A stretch of DNA of 64,000 bases from Symbiodinium natans (taxonomy: Eukaryota; Sar; Dinophyceae; Suessiales; Symbiodiniaceae). The DNA lies in contig CAJNDS010000280.1 of assembly GCA_905221605.1 (NCBI GenBank), forward strand, positions 62,001 to 126,000, given 5' to 3'. Below, piece after piece: positions 34,900-46,978 of the stretch. Below the pieces are notes generated by a model. It was not told the origin of the DNA. It did no database searches and saw only the letters and a list, made by a program, of their open reading frames with translations. How positions within the stretch are numbered: position 1 is the stretch's first letter; every line of letters starts with the position of its first letter. The position numbers and the translations under genes were made by a program.

Positions 34900-37390
34900 T
34901 CTGAGCACCGCTGCGCAGCAATTTAAACATTACGACGTTATGGCGGCCGGAGCTGCGCCCCATCGCCTTGGGTGCAGCTGCGCTGGCCGCAGCTGACTCG
35001 GTGGCAGATCGCCTCTGCGCCTGGATGAGGTTCGCTCTGGTACGTGTATCTGAAAGTTGGGCACTGGAAGAAGTTGCCACCCCAGTGAGTCTGAACATGG
35101 ACAGCCGTGCCAAGTAAACAGCTACACTCGAACTCTTTTACTTCGCGATGGATACTCGACTGATGCTCGGGTCGTGGCCACGAGTGTCTGCGCCTTCTCT
35201 CGCTGTGTGACAGCCTGCCGCGACAAAGCGCTGAGGGAGGCAACGCGGAAATGGCGGAAATGCCAAGGCCTCCAAGAGCCCTTTCTCCAGCTCGCTCCTG
35301 TGAAGCTTGGGGTGCTACTGTACATCTGACGGGAGAACTGCTGGATGCTGCTGCAAGCTCCTGATGTGGCTAACATTCGCAGCCAACCATTTAAGACATT
35401 TTATGATCCATGTGACTGCGGTACCCTCAACATTGACAGTGTCCTCTTCGCGGCTTGGGCGGCCAAGGCCTCTACCTCTTGATGCTTTGCCTGGTGGCTG
35501 AGGACACTGGGACCTACAGCGACCTAAACTCAGCCTAAAACTCCAACAACAAAAGTAGGTCAAGGCTGGAGCTTTTGGGGGAATTTGTGGTCCAGAGGCC
35601 CGGAATCAAAGTGTGTTGAGGAGACAACGCTCGCACACAAGAAGCTTCAAAACTGTCGCCTCGCTGCTGTAATGAACTCTGCAAACGAGTGATAGCAAAA
35701 ATAACAACAACTCTGCTTGTGCTGTTGCCAAGGACGGAACGAGGTTCACTCCAAAGAGGGGGTATGCGTTGTGGATGAAGTCCGTCGGGCAAGACTAGCA
35801 ACTTCTGACGTCACAAGCGCATTCTGGTGAATCCAAAGTTCTCCACCGTACAGCTTGCAACCAACCTGCGAAAAGCCTCGTGTAGCTGCCCCGACGAGGC
35901 TAGTACTTTAAAGCGGGTATGTGTGTACGCACATACATGGGAGCACATGCACAATCGTAGACACGGATGGAGTTTAGACCAATTGTTAACACTGGCAAAA
36001 TGCAGTCTAAAGCGAATACAGTTGCAGGATCCGGACACCTGAAGGACGGCCTCCAAGTTGTGCTGCTCCTGGTCGATGCGATAATGTTGAACCATCGGCT
36101 CAAATTTCCCAAATTACAATGGGCTTAGGACCGGGCTTACAGGACTTTGTAGATTTGTAGGGCGGTCTCGCCAAAGCTCAGTGCAGGCCTTCGCCGCCTT
36201 TTCTGCGCATTGCTGCGCCTTTGAAGCCGCAGTGCGAGCCTCTGAGGCTTCGTTTAGTCCGGTTAAAAAAGCTTATCGGGTTTCGGAGAACCGAATGCCT
36301 TGGACAAAGCTGTCAATATACCGGAGCGTTCAAATCGCCCATGGCTTCTGAATCTAGATACTCCTGTTGAGGTGTGGTTCAGAACTGAACTTCATCATGA
36401 TGCCTGGCTTTGGGCGTGAGGTTAGGGCTTGGATAAGCAGACTGTCCGACACTCTCGGAAGCTGCAATTGCAAGCTGTTTCGATGCCCCAGAACGCACCA
36501 GCGCTGAAGGTTTTGTAGCCTAGGGGGCTTGCAGCCCTGAACCCTGACCTCGGAAGCTTGCGTGACGCGAGAAGACTCAGAGACTTCTAAGCAAAATCCT
36601 GCATTTGTCTCCCAGCCTAGAATCTGTAACATACACCTTCAGCCGGGATTCAACCGTGGAGAACTGATAAACTACCTGGACACCAGGCCTTCTCGGCCGA
36701 ATTTTTGGCATTCTCTGCACTTCGTGTCAGCCTCTTTATCTCCTGCAAAGCCGATCGACAAGCGTAATGCCCGCTGGCTTGCGTCGTTCAGCTGTTAGGG
36801 GATTATCTATCTATGTGTACATGCACATATGTATGCGCGTGTATGTCTGCATGTATACATGATATTATATGTGTATATATATATAGAGAGAGAGAGATGA
36901 AAGCTTGTTTGCTTGTACCGGCTAGGCGAATAAATCTTGAGGAGATATGAGGGGAGCATAGTGGTCCCACAGCCAACCACTCACTAAACTACTTAGCACG
37001 GCTGACCGAAACAAAAGACTCAAGAGATGAATGCAGAAATTCGCCTGCCTCTTCAAGCAATTTCGCGCGGCGTGCGGCCTCCCTGGCTGCCTCCACGGTA
37101 CCCTAAAAACCTAAAAGCACCTAAAAGCCATCAACGCTGCAAGCATTTCCAAATTAAATCCGCAGGGCGCCTGCACCGCCTCCTGTGAGTCCCTCTCACG
37201 GGCACGGCAGGCTCTCAGGGCCTCTTCCGCCGCCTCGCAAAGGCGAAGGCGTTCTTTTAGCAGACTGAAACCGACTCATCTCAGCGCCTCCACCTGTGAG
37301 GTCGTTGCTTTGCCAGCCTGGGGACTCCGGACCAGGGAACCGGGCAACAGCAAGACCTACAGGATCAGAACTTATTCATAAGGGACTGCA
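34900..37390. other. Gene-poor stretch
   Basis: Frames are short and two-stranded. A GTATGT/ATGTAC-rich patch and an AT-AG dinucleotide tract lie at about 36820-36900. Exons of the gene ending at 34652 are expected here, but I could not place them. Confidence 0.35.
36870..36898. repeat. (AT)n(AG)n microsatellite
   Basis: TATATATATAT is followed directly by AGAGAGAGAGAG. Confidence 0.9.
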
Positions 37391-37399
37391 CCGCTCAAC

Positions 37400-39377
37400 T
37401 TAGCTGTCGTCAGCTATCGTTATCTCAGCATCCCGGTATCCCACCTCTGCTGGTGCGACCTTCGGTGGTGGGCTGCTTTGCCTTCGAACTTTTGACGGCG
37501 GTGTGGAGGGCTCCTCCGCTGTCCTGCTGGCGCGTGCTGGCGCTGAGCTCGGGGCGCTCGGGGCACTGGGGGCGCTGGGGGCGCTGGGGGTGGGGGGCTC
37601 GGGAGGAGCCCTTCCTTTCGTCGAACTCTCTTTGGGGGAAGCTTTGGGGGCGCTAGCCTTTGGAGTCTTGGAAGGCGTGGCCTGCTGGGGAGTGGCCTTC
37701 GGGGGAGTGGCTTTGGGGGGAGTGGCCTTTGGGGGAGTGGCCTTGGGGGGAGTGGCCCTCGGTGGCGTGGCCTTCACAGGTGATCTGGAGCGCGCTGACC
37801 GCGGCGTGGCTGGTGGCTCTACCTCAACTGGAGCCTCATCTTCGTCCTGGACGCCATCTGTGTCTTGGGCGGTAGTGGCACCGCGCTTGGGCGTCGCTTT
37901 GGGTGTCACGTTGCTGCGTGCGGGCGATGCGGCAGATGCCTGCGTGCCCGGGTCTTCTTGTGCCCGCCCAGCACTCTTCGGACTGGCCTTGGGCGTGGCC
38001 TTGGGCGGCGTGGCCTTGGGCGGCGTGGCCTTGGGCGTGGCCTTGGCCTTGGGCGTGGCCTTGGCCTTGGGCGTAGCCTTCGGAGTGGCAGCTGTAGCTG
38101 CCCGTGGCGCAGGAGACGCAGAGGTCTGCACTGCTGCTGACGCTGTGGAGCCCCGCTTTGGAGTGGAAGGCTCTGCATTCTTTGCTGGAGCCGATTTAGG
38201 TGTTGCGCTACGTCCGCGTCCACGGGGTGTCGCTGGTTCTTCAGCTGCTTTACTGGGTGTTGCTGGTGCTTTGGATGAAAGGCGTCGAGCTGGCGATGCT
38301 GATGGCACCTAAACCGGAGTCGCAGGCTTAGCACGCCTTGGCGTGGACAGAGGAGTTGCCTCAGCCCGTGTTGCTGCCGGAGCCAACCTTGCAGGCAGTC
38401 ACAGTGGCAGTCACGAAAGGATCTACTGAACCTACTTTGCAGCATCGTCGGCAAAGCCTTTTTAAAGTTCCAATCCCCTCAAGCAAAGCCGCTTGGACTC
38501 GGCATGATACCGGATCAAAGTCACACTCTCTCTGGAGCTTGAGACTCTCAATGCATCGCAGCGGCTGTGCTTCCAAGTACTCCTGCGCTTTGTGGCTGAT
38601 CGACATGTTGTCGATGATGTACCTCAGCTCCCTGAAGTCTTTGCTGCATTTTGCTGTGTAGCTTCCGTTATGACTTAAACCGCACGCATCCGCACGACAG
38701 CTCCTCCAGAAGTGGCAAATGGAGGAAGCCCATCGCCACCCTCCCAACTTCCGATAGAATTTGTCGAGACACTTTTCCCCAAACCGTTGCTCAACCTACG
38801 CTCTGTAAACTCACAACTCCGGCACCGCAAAGGATTGATACTGCTGTAACACTGCATTTCAAGCTCAGCGTCTGAAGAGTCCGAACTTCACAGTCCGTGA
38901 CTTCAGAGCCATCTTGGGCCGCCTCCCAGAGTTCGACGGCCTGTGAAGCTATAGAGAAAAAACAAGGATAGAGAGAGAGAGGGAGAAAAAAAGATAGAGG
39001 CAGACAGGCACGCACATATACAGAGCGAGAGTCCGAGTGATACCACCGCTTTCCGGTTGACACTCCGGGTGGTTAGGGGATGGATTTAGGATAACTCAGG
39101 TGGGTTTAAAAAAAAGTCAGAAACCGGTTCAGGAAATGCTTAGAAACTCCAGGGGCTGAGCCTTGGGGCTTCGTCATAGGGTGACCAAGGCTTGAACTAC
39201 AAGATGGAAGAAGCCATCCGATACCTCGATCAGTCCCGAATCTTCAATTGGCCCCTTCTCAAGGGAACACTCACAATGCCTCCTCATATGAGATATTCCC
39301 GTTGGCTGCGAAGGAGTCGGCTTTCTCCAGCAGTTGGCGATCGTATGTCACCCTCTCGATGGTCTTGTAGTACGAGC
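37400..39377 (-). CDS. Dinoflagellate-type helical repeat domain fused to a Thr-Pro-Lys-rich H1-like tail
   Basis: Four exons join in frame. 39280-39377 encodes SYYKTIERVTYDRQLLEKAD, then SFAANGNISYEE. 38873-38940 encodes AVELWEAAQDGSEVTDCEV, then RTL. 38571-38631 encodes ELRYIIDNMSISHKAQEYLE. 37400-38308 encodes about 300 residues of ATPK/ATPPK/AKATPK repeats ending in a short acidic tail (EITIADDS) before TAA. I recall the pattern 'YK-x-I-x-x-V-x-YDR-x-LL-x-x-A ... LW-x-x-A-x-DG-x-x-VT-x-x-E' as a recurrent domain in dinoflagellate proteins; its role is not known to me. The tail resembles H1/HMG-type DNA-binding tails with SPKK-like (TPPK) turns, which suggests nucleic-acid or chromatin binding; this is inference. 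Donors are GC or GA; acceptors AG|G. An alternative exon runs on past 38571 to a GT donor near 38393. More upstream exons are likely. Confidence 0.65.
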
Positions 39378-39399
39378 CTTGCAACACAGGCGCTGGATA

Positions 39400-42300
39400 T
39401 GGAAGCAAGTTTTAAAAATCCTACAGACCCTACACATGATATCTCGGCAAAGGAACTGTCGGATCCAACGATGCAAGGCGAAAGGCTTTGGGGCAGGGTG
39501 CAGCCGGGACAACTAACTTCTAGTACCTTCACACCTTAAAAAACTTAAAGCTGCCACGGAGCTCGCTGCCTTTCCACCCAGCTTCGACTCAAGGAAAGCA
39601 CGGGCTTTGTTCGTAAACCGATGGTTGCCGAGCGCGTACTTCCTTGGAGCTGTTGGGCCTATGGGGCTCGGGGTTGTTGAAAGTTCTCGGGGTTTGGCAG
39701 CGCATCAAGCTCTTTTGGATTTTGGCCAGTCTGCAGGGTGTCCAGATTTGGGGGGTTGGGCTCGTTACGGCAAGCTCGAAGCAAGCAAGTCCAACATGAA
39801 ATCATGTAAGGTCGTAAAGGGTAAACATGTCATTCACCCTGCCAGGCAAAGCCCGAAACTTTAAGCGCCACAACCACTTGCGCCCTACCTCAGAACCCTC
39901 TACTAAGTTGACCCTGAACACTCCTGCACCATTCTGAGCCATGCTTCAGCGTCTCCTTCTCGACGGCCGTGGCGCTCCGGCCTCTTTGGAAGGTTGGGCT
40001 ACTGGACCCTCTCAAAGTTCACCGGCGCTTTCTGGGGTTTAGCAGTTCTAAGGCTCTGAGGGATGTTAAGGGCCCGTGTCCCTTACTCAAAGCATGCCAA
40101 CAGCAAGATACCTCTCAAACCTAAGCTGGCGCACTTTGTGCAGTCCAGATGTCAGGTCTGAAGCTCCCTTCGTTTGACCCTACGACTCCTACAACCCTCC
40201 CACTCTCGCCGAAGGGCCATCGAAACTGTCTTCCCACAAGGAGGTCGCCTCGGCGAGTGAGACCTGGCATCAACGTCCTCCCTCAAGGGTGGGGTTGCAG
40301 GGCTTGGGGGTACACTGCCCCGAGTTACTTGAGGGTACTGAGTGTGGGCTTTCAGGGCTGACTCTCGAATCTCGAATAGCAGATCGTGCCCCTCTAGGAC
40401 AAAATCCGAATGCTTGATGCAGCCCCCACCTGGCCGTCCACAACCGCCGCCTGCGCTCTGATCAGGGTTCAGAGTCTGGTGGAACGGGAAGCCACAGAAA
40501 CTTGGAAGTTCAGAAGAGCCCTGAAGAAGTACTTGCCATAGTACAGGACCACAACATAGCAGCTAAAGTGCCTCCACACGGTCCAAGAGTGCACGATCGT
40601 ACTTCACCCCATCAATGACTCCTGAGCTGATGACGGGTGTGCAGTTCTGACTTGGGATCTGGGACTTGTGTTGCTTGGAGGGCTAACAAAATGCGGCAAT
40701 CCGCCAACGACAGCCAGCGGCACCTGGTGGATGCCAGCGCTGTGGACTTTGGTATATGGGTTATTGAAACGCCACGTGACACATGCAAGCCATTTCTAAT
40801 CACTTTCTCACCGGCCGCCTTTTCCAATTTACCTTCCACTCGCAGGCGACACTCTTCACATCTTTTGCCCCTGCTTCGGCATCTGTGCCCCGTACCCTCC
40901 TCGACAGAGCCCCCCTGAACGTGGTGTTCGTTGAAATGCCATTGTGTTGACATTGTTAAGGAGTTTACGCATGCAAATGCCTGCCTCCTGCCTATACTTA
41001 CTCGCTAAATAATTGATGCGCAGTGATATGCCCATGCTTGCACTACAGGAGTGGCCGGGTGTCCTTAAACAACTTCATCTCTCGAATCGTATGACACCCT
41101 GGGTCGTAGACTGGAAGTTGCACTTGAGAATGTGTTTTCGACTCGCAGATGCCGGGTTCAGAGACTGCTCGTCAAGAGTTCATGCAAAGGTGTGCCAGAC
41201 CCAGCCGATGTTGTGTCAGGATTGGTTATTCTGCTTGGGGCTTAGCAGGGGAAGGGAGGCCTCAGGTGAGTCATGTGACATCGTTGGCAATATGCGACCG
41301 CTGACAACCTGACTTCTGCCAGGCCACTATAGGAGTCACCAGTTTTGGCCCGCTTCGCGGGACTTTCAGGGGGCATTGGCACGGTTCCCCTCCCACAGAG
41401 GCAGTGAAGCAAATCAGGTCTGGACGCCAGTGCAGACTTCTAGATTCTAGACTCTTTGTGGGGGCCATGTCGCCAGGGTGTGTCTGTGGGGTCTAAACGC
41501 TCAGCACTTGGCAGGGATGCCTGCTTCTTGTTGCGATGACTCATGTTCTCATCCTGAGAGCCACATGCATTTGCAGATCAGTTCTCGGCAGCCCTTGATG
41601 GACGAAGGCTGATCAGTAAGCCCCTAGGCCCGAAGCCTTAAGACCACTCCCCTTTTCTGTGAGGCGGGACGACTGCCAGCATGCTTTAGCATCTGGGCAT
41701 TGTGCCGTCAGCTGCACCTGCAAACACCAACAGTGTGCCAAGTCTACCACAAATCTGCCATGTTTGCTTTAGCGCTGAAATTCATGCCGTAATTCCCAGT
41801 GCCCCGAGTCGTAGAGGTCTGAAAAGAACGAATCGAACGAATCAACAAAGTCCCGCCCGACCTCCTCACAAGAAGCTGCCAGTCCTGGGCAGGGCACTCC
41901 CCAGGTCCTTCAGATGAGACTCCGGCCTCCTTTAGTGCTGGGCTATGCTGCTTCACAGAGTGTTACCCCCACCCACACACACACACTCTTCCGATAATGC
42001 CCATTGCCTACAATACAGGCCTACAGCAATGCCTACCTCTGATCCGTTCAAAACCAAGCTATGCGTCTTGTTAACCACAGCTTTCTATGGAGGTCCTTCC
42101 TAGACCCCTAAGCGTGCGTAAGGCATTGTGTGGGTGCTTCAGACTAACTCCTATTTCTGAGGGCGGCGCAGAAAGAACAGCCTAGACTCAGAAGACGCAC
42201 CTACTTATGAGCACGGGGAAGCTGGCGGCACAATAATCAAAAATCGGCGCGTGAAGCATGACGGTGGACAAGCTCGGGCGAGGGATGCGCGTCACGCAGA

Positions 42301-45160
42301 TCGGGCTCAGGCCAGCACCGCAACACGGGTGCTTGCACTGCCTGCGGCACAGCTCATGCTCGCAAGGCTGTGGGGCAGGGGCATCTGTGATGCATCCTCA
42401 ACAGTATCTTTTCAAATCCGCAGCTGAGATGCAGCTTGATGCAGCACACCCTGGCCATGGCTGGCTGGCAGCCTGACTGCACGAAAGGCAAAGCGCGTCT
42501 TTGTGTGTGTGGGTGCAGAAAACCAGAATCCTTTCATGGGACTCTACCTTGGACCTTAAGGTTGTACCTTTGGGGTTCGTCCTATTTGACGATCCTCTGA
42601 GGGAATGTAGGGTTTTTCGTTAAGCGGAACCTCTCAGGGATACATCCTTAGGGGTCTGAGTATGACTCCCTTGATCCTCCCAGCGCTTGGTCTTCGACAA
42701 GGCTAAGAGGGTCGGATCCGGCATGGACATCATGTCCAAGGGGAGGTACGGCCTCAAGCGTGAGGCTTCGCCAGAGGATCAAGGAGGTTCCAACCCCGAG
42801 CCAACAGGAAGCTAGGTGGCCAGCGGATCCACCTCAGCGATGGTCGAGTGAACAGGGTGATTGATTCGACTGCGCTGCCCGTGTCTTGAAGTCGCTGGAG
42901 GTTTGAGGGAGTACGCCCCCCTAAGTCTCACTAGGTCTCCCTGGGTCTCTCTGGGTCTCCCTGCACCAGTTGGCATCTTCAGCGCCAGCCCAAGCCTGAA
43001 TCTCGAATGTTGAGGGTTTGGGCGGAGGGTCCTGTTTCGGAGCATAGTTAGGATTCAAGTTTGGGGCTTCAGCTGGCGTTCCTGCGGCCTGAGCCCCGGG
43101 CTGCCGCGCAAAGAACTCTAAGTCGTGGGCCTGGACCGGAGATGCCCTTCTTGTCACACTATGCTTTGTGCCGCGAAGGGTCGGACGCATGCACACACGA
43201 GCAGCGGTTGTAGATAGAGAAGTGCGGTATGCGTGAATTCTTCGTTTTGGTCTCAGACGCTCTTTACACAGGGGCTCCGGGCGTAGTGCGCCGTGTCGGC
43301 CGCATAGTGCCGCACCTTTCGCCGAGAATGAGTAGGGAAAGCAAACGCGAACGGACTTCCCCAACCCTCGATTTCGCTGCACTCTCGGCTTTGTGTTGCG
43401 GGTGCCCACACCGTGACAAGTGATTCTCAAAGTGAAGGGCCGCAAGAGTGGTCAATTGTAAAGGATCAACCTCTGAAAGCCCTCCTTCGCTCACTTCATT
43501 GAAGCAGCCTTAGGGTCCAGTTTCGGCGTGTGCATCATCTCCTCCGCTTCACCTCAACCGCGATCACGACAATGCGCAGAGCAACCCAATCCCCCGACCT
43601 TGACACGACAAAGCGTCGACAAGGTGACTCATAGCCGAAATACGCCGAACAATTTCGAACACCCTCAGGCCTAGCAACTGACCAAAATTAAACCATTCCA
43701 AACAAAACACAATTTCCGAACACTCTGTTCTTGGGCTCCTTGCGCCGAGTGAAGTAAAGGGTTCGAGTCAGTTCGGCGACCTGAAATCTCCACGGGCTTG
43801 GAGGGTTTCAGGGTTGCTTTACAGTTCACGGGCTTGTGAAATCTTGGGGTGTTTGGCTACTGTTTCTAGGACAAGCGTCACCGCACATGTTCAAGGGACA
43901 TTGCAAGAGATGTTAAGATCTCCAGCATTCACAGCTCCTGCCCAACCATCCATGCGCAAGCACACATAAGCAGGGCCACAAGCATGATGAAAGCCAGTGG
44001 AGGAGCGCTCTTGTGTGAGGGCCTGGCCGGTCCAGTTATCTTGTTGTGGGGCACATCCACACCTCACCCAGAACAGAACCCCAAGTCCCGACTCCCCCGC
44101 CCCCCTTCTTCATTGGCTCAGGCTGTGGCTTACCTTTGAGCAACCGTACCTGACAAAGCCAAGCACTTGTGTTTACTGTTTCGGGTTGCGTCACTCTCCA
44201 AAAGCCAACTCACCACAAGTCCAGGCTTAGCGTGGCTGAGCTGGCGCACGGGACCCGATCAAACTCAGAGATGGCCTTGCAGTGCTTCACTGCTTCACTG
44301 CTTCACCCAATTCTAGAGGTTGAGGATTTCGGGTGTTAGGATTAAGGGCTGCGCGTACAATAACTTCGATTGTTTGGCATTCGTCTGGTTCGGAACTTGG
44401 AAAGGTTCAGGGTCTGGCTTCCGAATTTTGAGGTTCCTCTCTGTTAAAAGATTTAAGATTTCAGGCCAAGTGATGAACGATAGGGCTTAGGGCTGAAACC
44501 TCATCATTGGCGACAGAGCAGCTGCGTTTGGGCGATGATTTTACAGTGATATGACTAACAGGGCGGGACAAAAGCCTAGCTGCCTAGCTCATGCTGTTGG
44601 CAGCTACTGCCATCAGATGTTTGCAACCCACAGTGGCATGGTACCTGGGCGCCAATAGGGAAGGCAATCTCGCCGAGAACCTCCTTGCCTGGTCGAGCGC
44701 TGCTTGAAGATCATGATTTCACAAGTCTAGGATTGCAGCTGGCGCGCGCAATGGCTTCAAGGCTGCAGGCTGAACGCTGCCTCCAAGATGCCTAAACCCT
44801 GCACACTGCTGAGCTCGCGTCCCATACTTGCCACGTGTGATCACGGCTCCATTATCGCAAAGGGGCTGGTGGAACAAAATACTTCTGGGTAGGAGCCTGG
44901 GGTGCAGGGTTCTGGAGGTTTAGGCTTGACGTCGGGTTTTGTGGGATTGGAAACTGATGACTCGAGGCTTCGGGATTGGACACTGTGGCTCTGTCAGCTT
45001 GTGACGCATTGCACCTGACCTGTCAAGAGCAGCCGAGGCCCACCGCGGTGACGAGTAGAAACTCCGAGCTTGCATTCTGCGATGTGCAGTGACATGGACG
45101 CAACGGCTCTTCTTTCTCCTCCGCCCCCTTCGAACCGCAAGTTGCGAAGAACTTGGCTCA
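39400..45160. other. Long stretch without a supported gene
   Basis: No transporter, enzyme or RNA motif is recognised. TTTAGGG-like motifs and short homopolymers recur. Around 42669-42787 a pair of CCTTGATCCTC / GAGGATCAAGG arms forms a loose inverted repeat enclosing smaller palindromes. Upstream exons of the 37.4-39.4 kb gene probably lie at its left end. Confidence 0.35.
42240..42365 (-). CDS. Possible Cys/His-rich exon
   Basis: A minus-strand frame reads CEHELCRRQCKHPCCGAG, then LSPICVTRIP. The Cys/His spacing could bind zinc. No exon boundaries are convincing, and the family is not recognised. The plus strand also has an open frame here. Confidence 0.25.
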
Positions 45161-45167
45161 GCTGCGT

Positions 45168-45626
45168 TCAGCCGCGTGATATCAAGTATGCGCCCAGGAG
45201 GGTAAAGAAAGATCCCAGGAGCTTGCGAGTCGATGCTTTCTCTTTCATGAACACGGAGCAGAGGAGCAACGTGACGGGCGGATAGGACGCCGTTATGGCA
45301 GACACTGCGCCAGCATTGCCGTGCATCATTGCCCGAGTGTAGCACATGTTAGCCAGTGCTGAAGTAACTCCGCTAAGCAGCGCAGACAAAATGGCAAACT
45401 TGGGTCGGGACATGATGCCGGAGCCAAGGTGGCCAGGGTTGGGATCCCCCGAGGATGGCTTCAGAACGAGGGGCAACGTGAGAAAGAATCCCAGCTTCTC
45501 TAAGCCAGCCTCCTGCGCACCAGAAAGTCCGCGCACCATCGCCAGTTTTCCCAGAAAACCCCAGAACCCATAGAGAATCAAGCTTGTGAAACTGGTGGCC
45601 AGCCAATTGGAACTGAAAGGGGCCAT
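45168..45626 (-). CDS. EamA (DMT superfamily) transporter, 152 aa, intronless
   Basis: A complete minus-strand ORF runs from ATG (45626) to TGA (45168). About four hydrophobic segments are visible, and the C-terminal half carries the EamA signature: NAGAVSAITASYPPVTLLL, then FMKEKASTRKLLGSFFTLLG and AYLIS. A length near 140-150 aa fits the single-EamA, half-size DMT type (as in COG2510), which would pair as a dimer to make a full carrier. EamA proteins export or exchange small metabolites across plasma, plastid or vesicle membranes, but the substrate cannot be told. It is unusual here in having no intron. An 8-nt match to the 3' end of the dinoflagellate spliced leader lies about 31 nt upstream (45658-45665), so it may be a retrocopy. 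The start is the only ATG preceding the first hydrophobic segment. Confidence 0.8.
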   Translation of the reverse strand: MAPFSSNWLATSFTSLILYGFWGFLGKLAMVRGLSGAQEAGLEKLGFFLTLPLVLKPSSGDPNPGHLGSGIMSRPKFAILSALLSGVTSALANMCYTRAMMHGNAGAVSAITASYPPVTLLLCSVFMKEKASTRKLLGSFFTLLGAYLISRG

Positions 45627-45699
45627 GCTGCCGAGGAACTACCACTAAAGCTGAACGCTTGAGCCGCTGGCCCCATGGAATGAGAAGTTCTCATCAGTT

Positions 45700-46900
45700 T
45701 TTAACCTTCAGAAGGTTCAGGGATTGGTGATTTTGGGTTCTTTTGGAGATTCGTGTTCCGGGAGTGCAGCAAAACGCCAGGAGTCCTTCAAAGACTCACT
45801 AGGCGTTCGTGGGTTTCGGGCTTGGGCTCGTTCTCCAGCTAGGCCCCAGCTCGCACGGAGAAGAATACTTATCTGCCACACGTCCCCAGGCGAAACCCTC
45901 AACAGGGAAAGGCAAACTCAAGGGGATGTGGAAGTGAATCTCCAAAAGCTGACCCACTTGGAAACGTGGCCAAGACATCGCGAGACAATGCCCATAGCTC
46001 CCCCCGAGCAAACCACTCGAACCGGCAGTGACTTGGCAAACCTTGCTGGTTCAATCTGGGCAACTGGTGTGCGAAACTCTTAGAGCCGACAAGCCCAAAA
46101 GTCTAGAACAATTCTCCAAAAAACCCCAAACACTTCCTGAAACCGTTGACAAAAGCGCCACCTGACGCCTGACACTGCCAAACACGCCAAACAGCATATC
46201 CGCTTTCTCGCCGCGCTGGGCTCGCGGGCGGAGCTCTGTTGTGAATTGCTTTCAAGCAGCGCTTCTAAGCACTGTTTCTTCACGCGCCTTTGCTTTGGAT
46301 GGCTTATGGCTGAGCATATTCGGGCTTTCGGCAACCGCAGGCTTGTAAGCAAAGCACACCTGCATGTCTTTAGGCTGACAAAGCGGGACAACTTGTGTCC
46401 CGTTATGTCCCTGGAGCATGTCAGGGAGATCTGGGAGTCTCGTCAGATCTCACGATAAGAGCACGCGGTCAGCATCTGAGAACCCTAGATCAAGCTAGGC
46501 CAAGCTCTCTAGGACACTATAGCTTGTAGAAGTAAAAGCATAATTATTAACACGAAACCAGGCGTAGGCATAGTCGCAGCCGTACACTTGGTTGCTCTCC
46601 AAGTGTCTGATGAATTCGACAGCGCTACCGACATGTGTTTCACGTCGCTATGGTCCTACCTGCCCTGGCAAGCAAAGATTCTCCTCTATGGGGAAGTGAT
46701 TGCGGTGTTGAAGTTGGTTGAAGATTCCATCTACTATGATATACTCATATCAGGTATCACTCCAAGCCATTCAGAGCTGCAGAGAAGCGGCTCTTCAGCA
46801 CATCGCAGACCTGAAGTACAAGCAGATTGATGCCGAAAGACACACACAGGCGCTTCACCCCATGACGGCAGGCACCAAGAACTTTCTGCGACAGCTTTCA
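45700..46900. other. Spacer upstream of the EamA gene
   Basis: Short two-stranded frames with no motif recognised. No clear promoter element is visible, as expected for dinoflagellates, which usually lack TATA boxes. Confidence 0.4.
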
Positions 46901-46913
46901 TGGTACTTGGCGC

Positions 46914-46978
46914 CTTCTCCAGATCTCCGGACTCTGCTAACTTTCCAGCGACCTTGTCGAACAAGGCCCCGTCGACAC
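46914..46978 (-). CDS. Probable exon, possibly PPR-like repeat protein
   Basis: A 65-nt minus-strand segment after TAG|G, ending at a GC donor (AAG|GCGCC), encodes VDGALFDKVAGKLAESGDLEK. The ending 'A-x-SGDLEKA' resembles a helical-hairpin repeat such as PPR, but one exon is too little to decide. No joined neighbours were found. Confidence 0.4.

Noticed and set aside
37503-38312. 269-codon plus-strand ORF with Gly-Val-Ala repeats
   Set aside because: It is the antisense shadow of the Thr-Pro-Lys repeats. The minus-strand frame joins in phase to exons with a recognisable domain.
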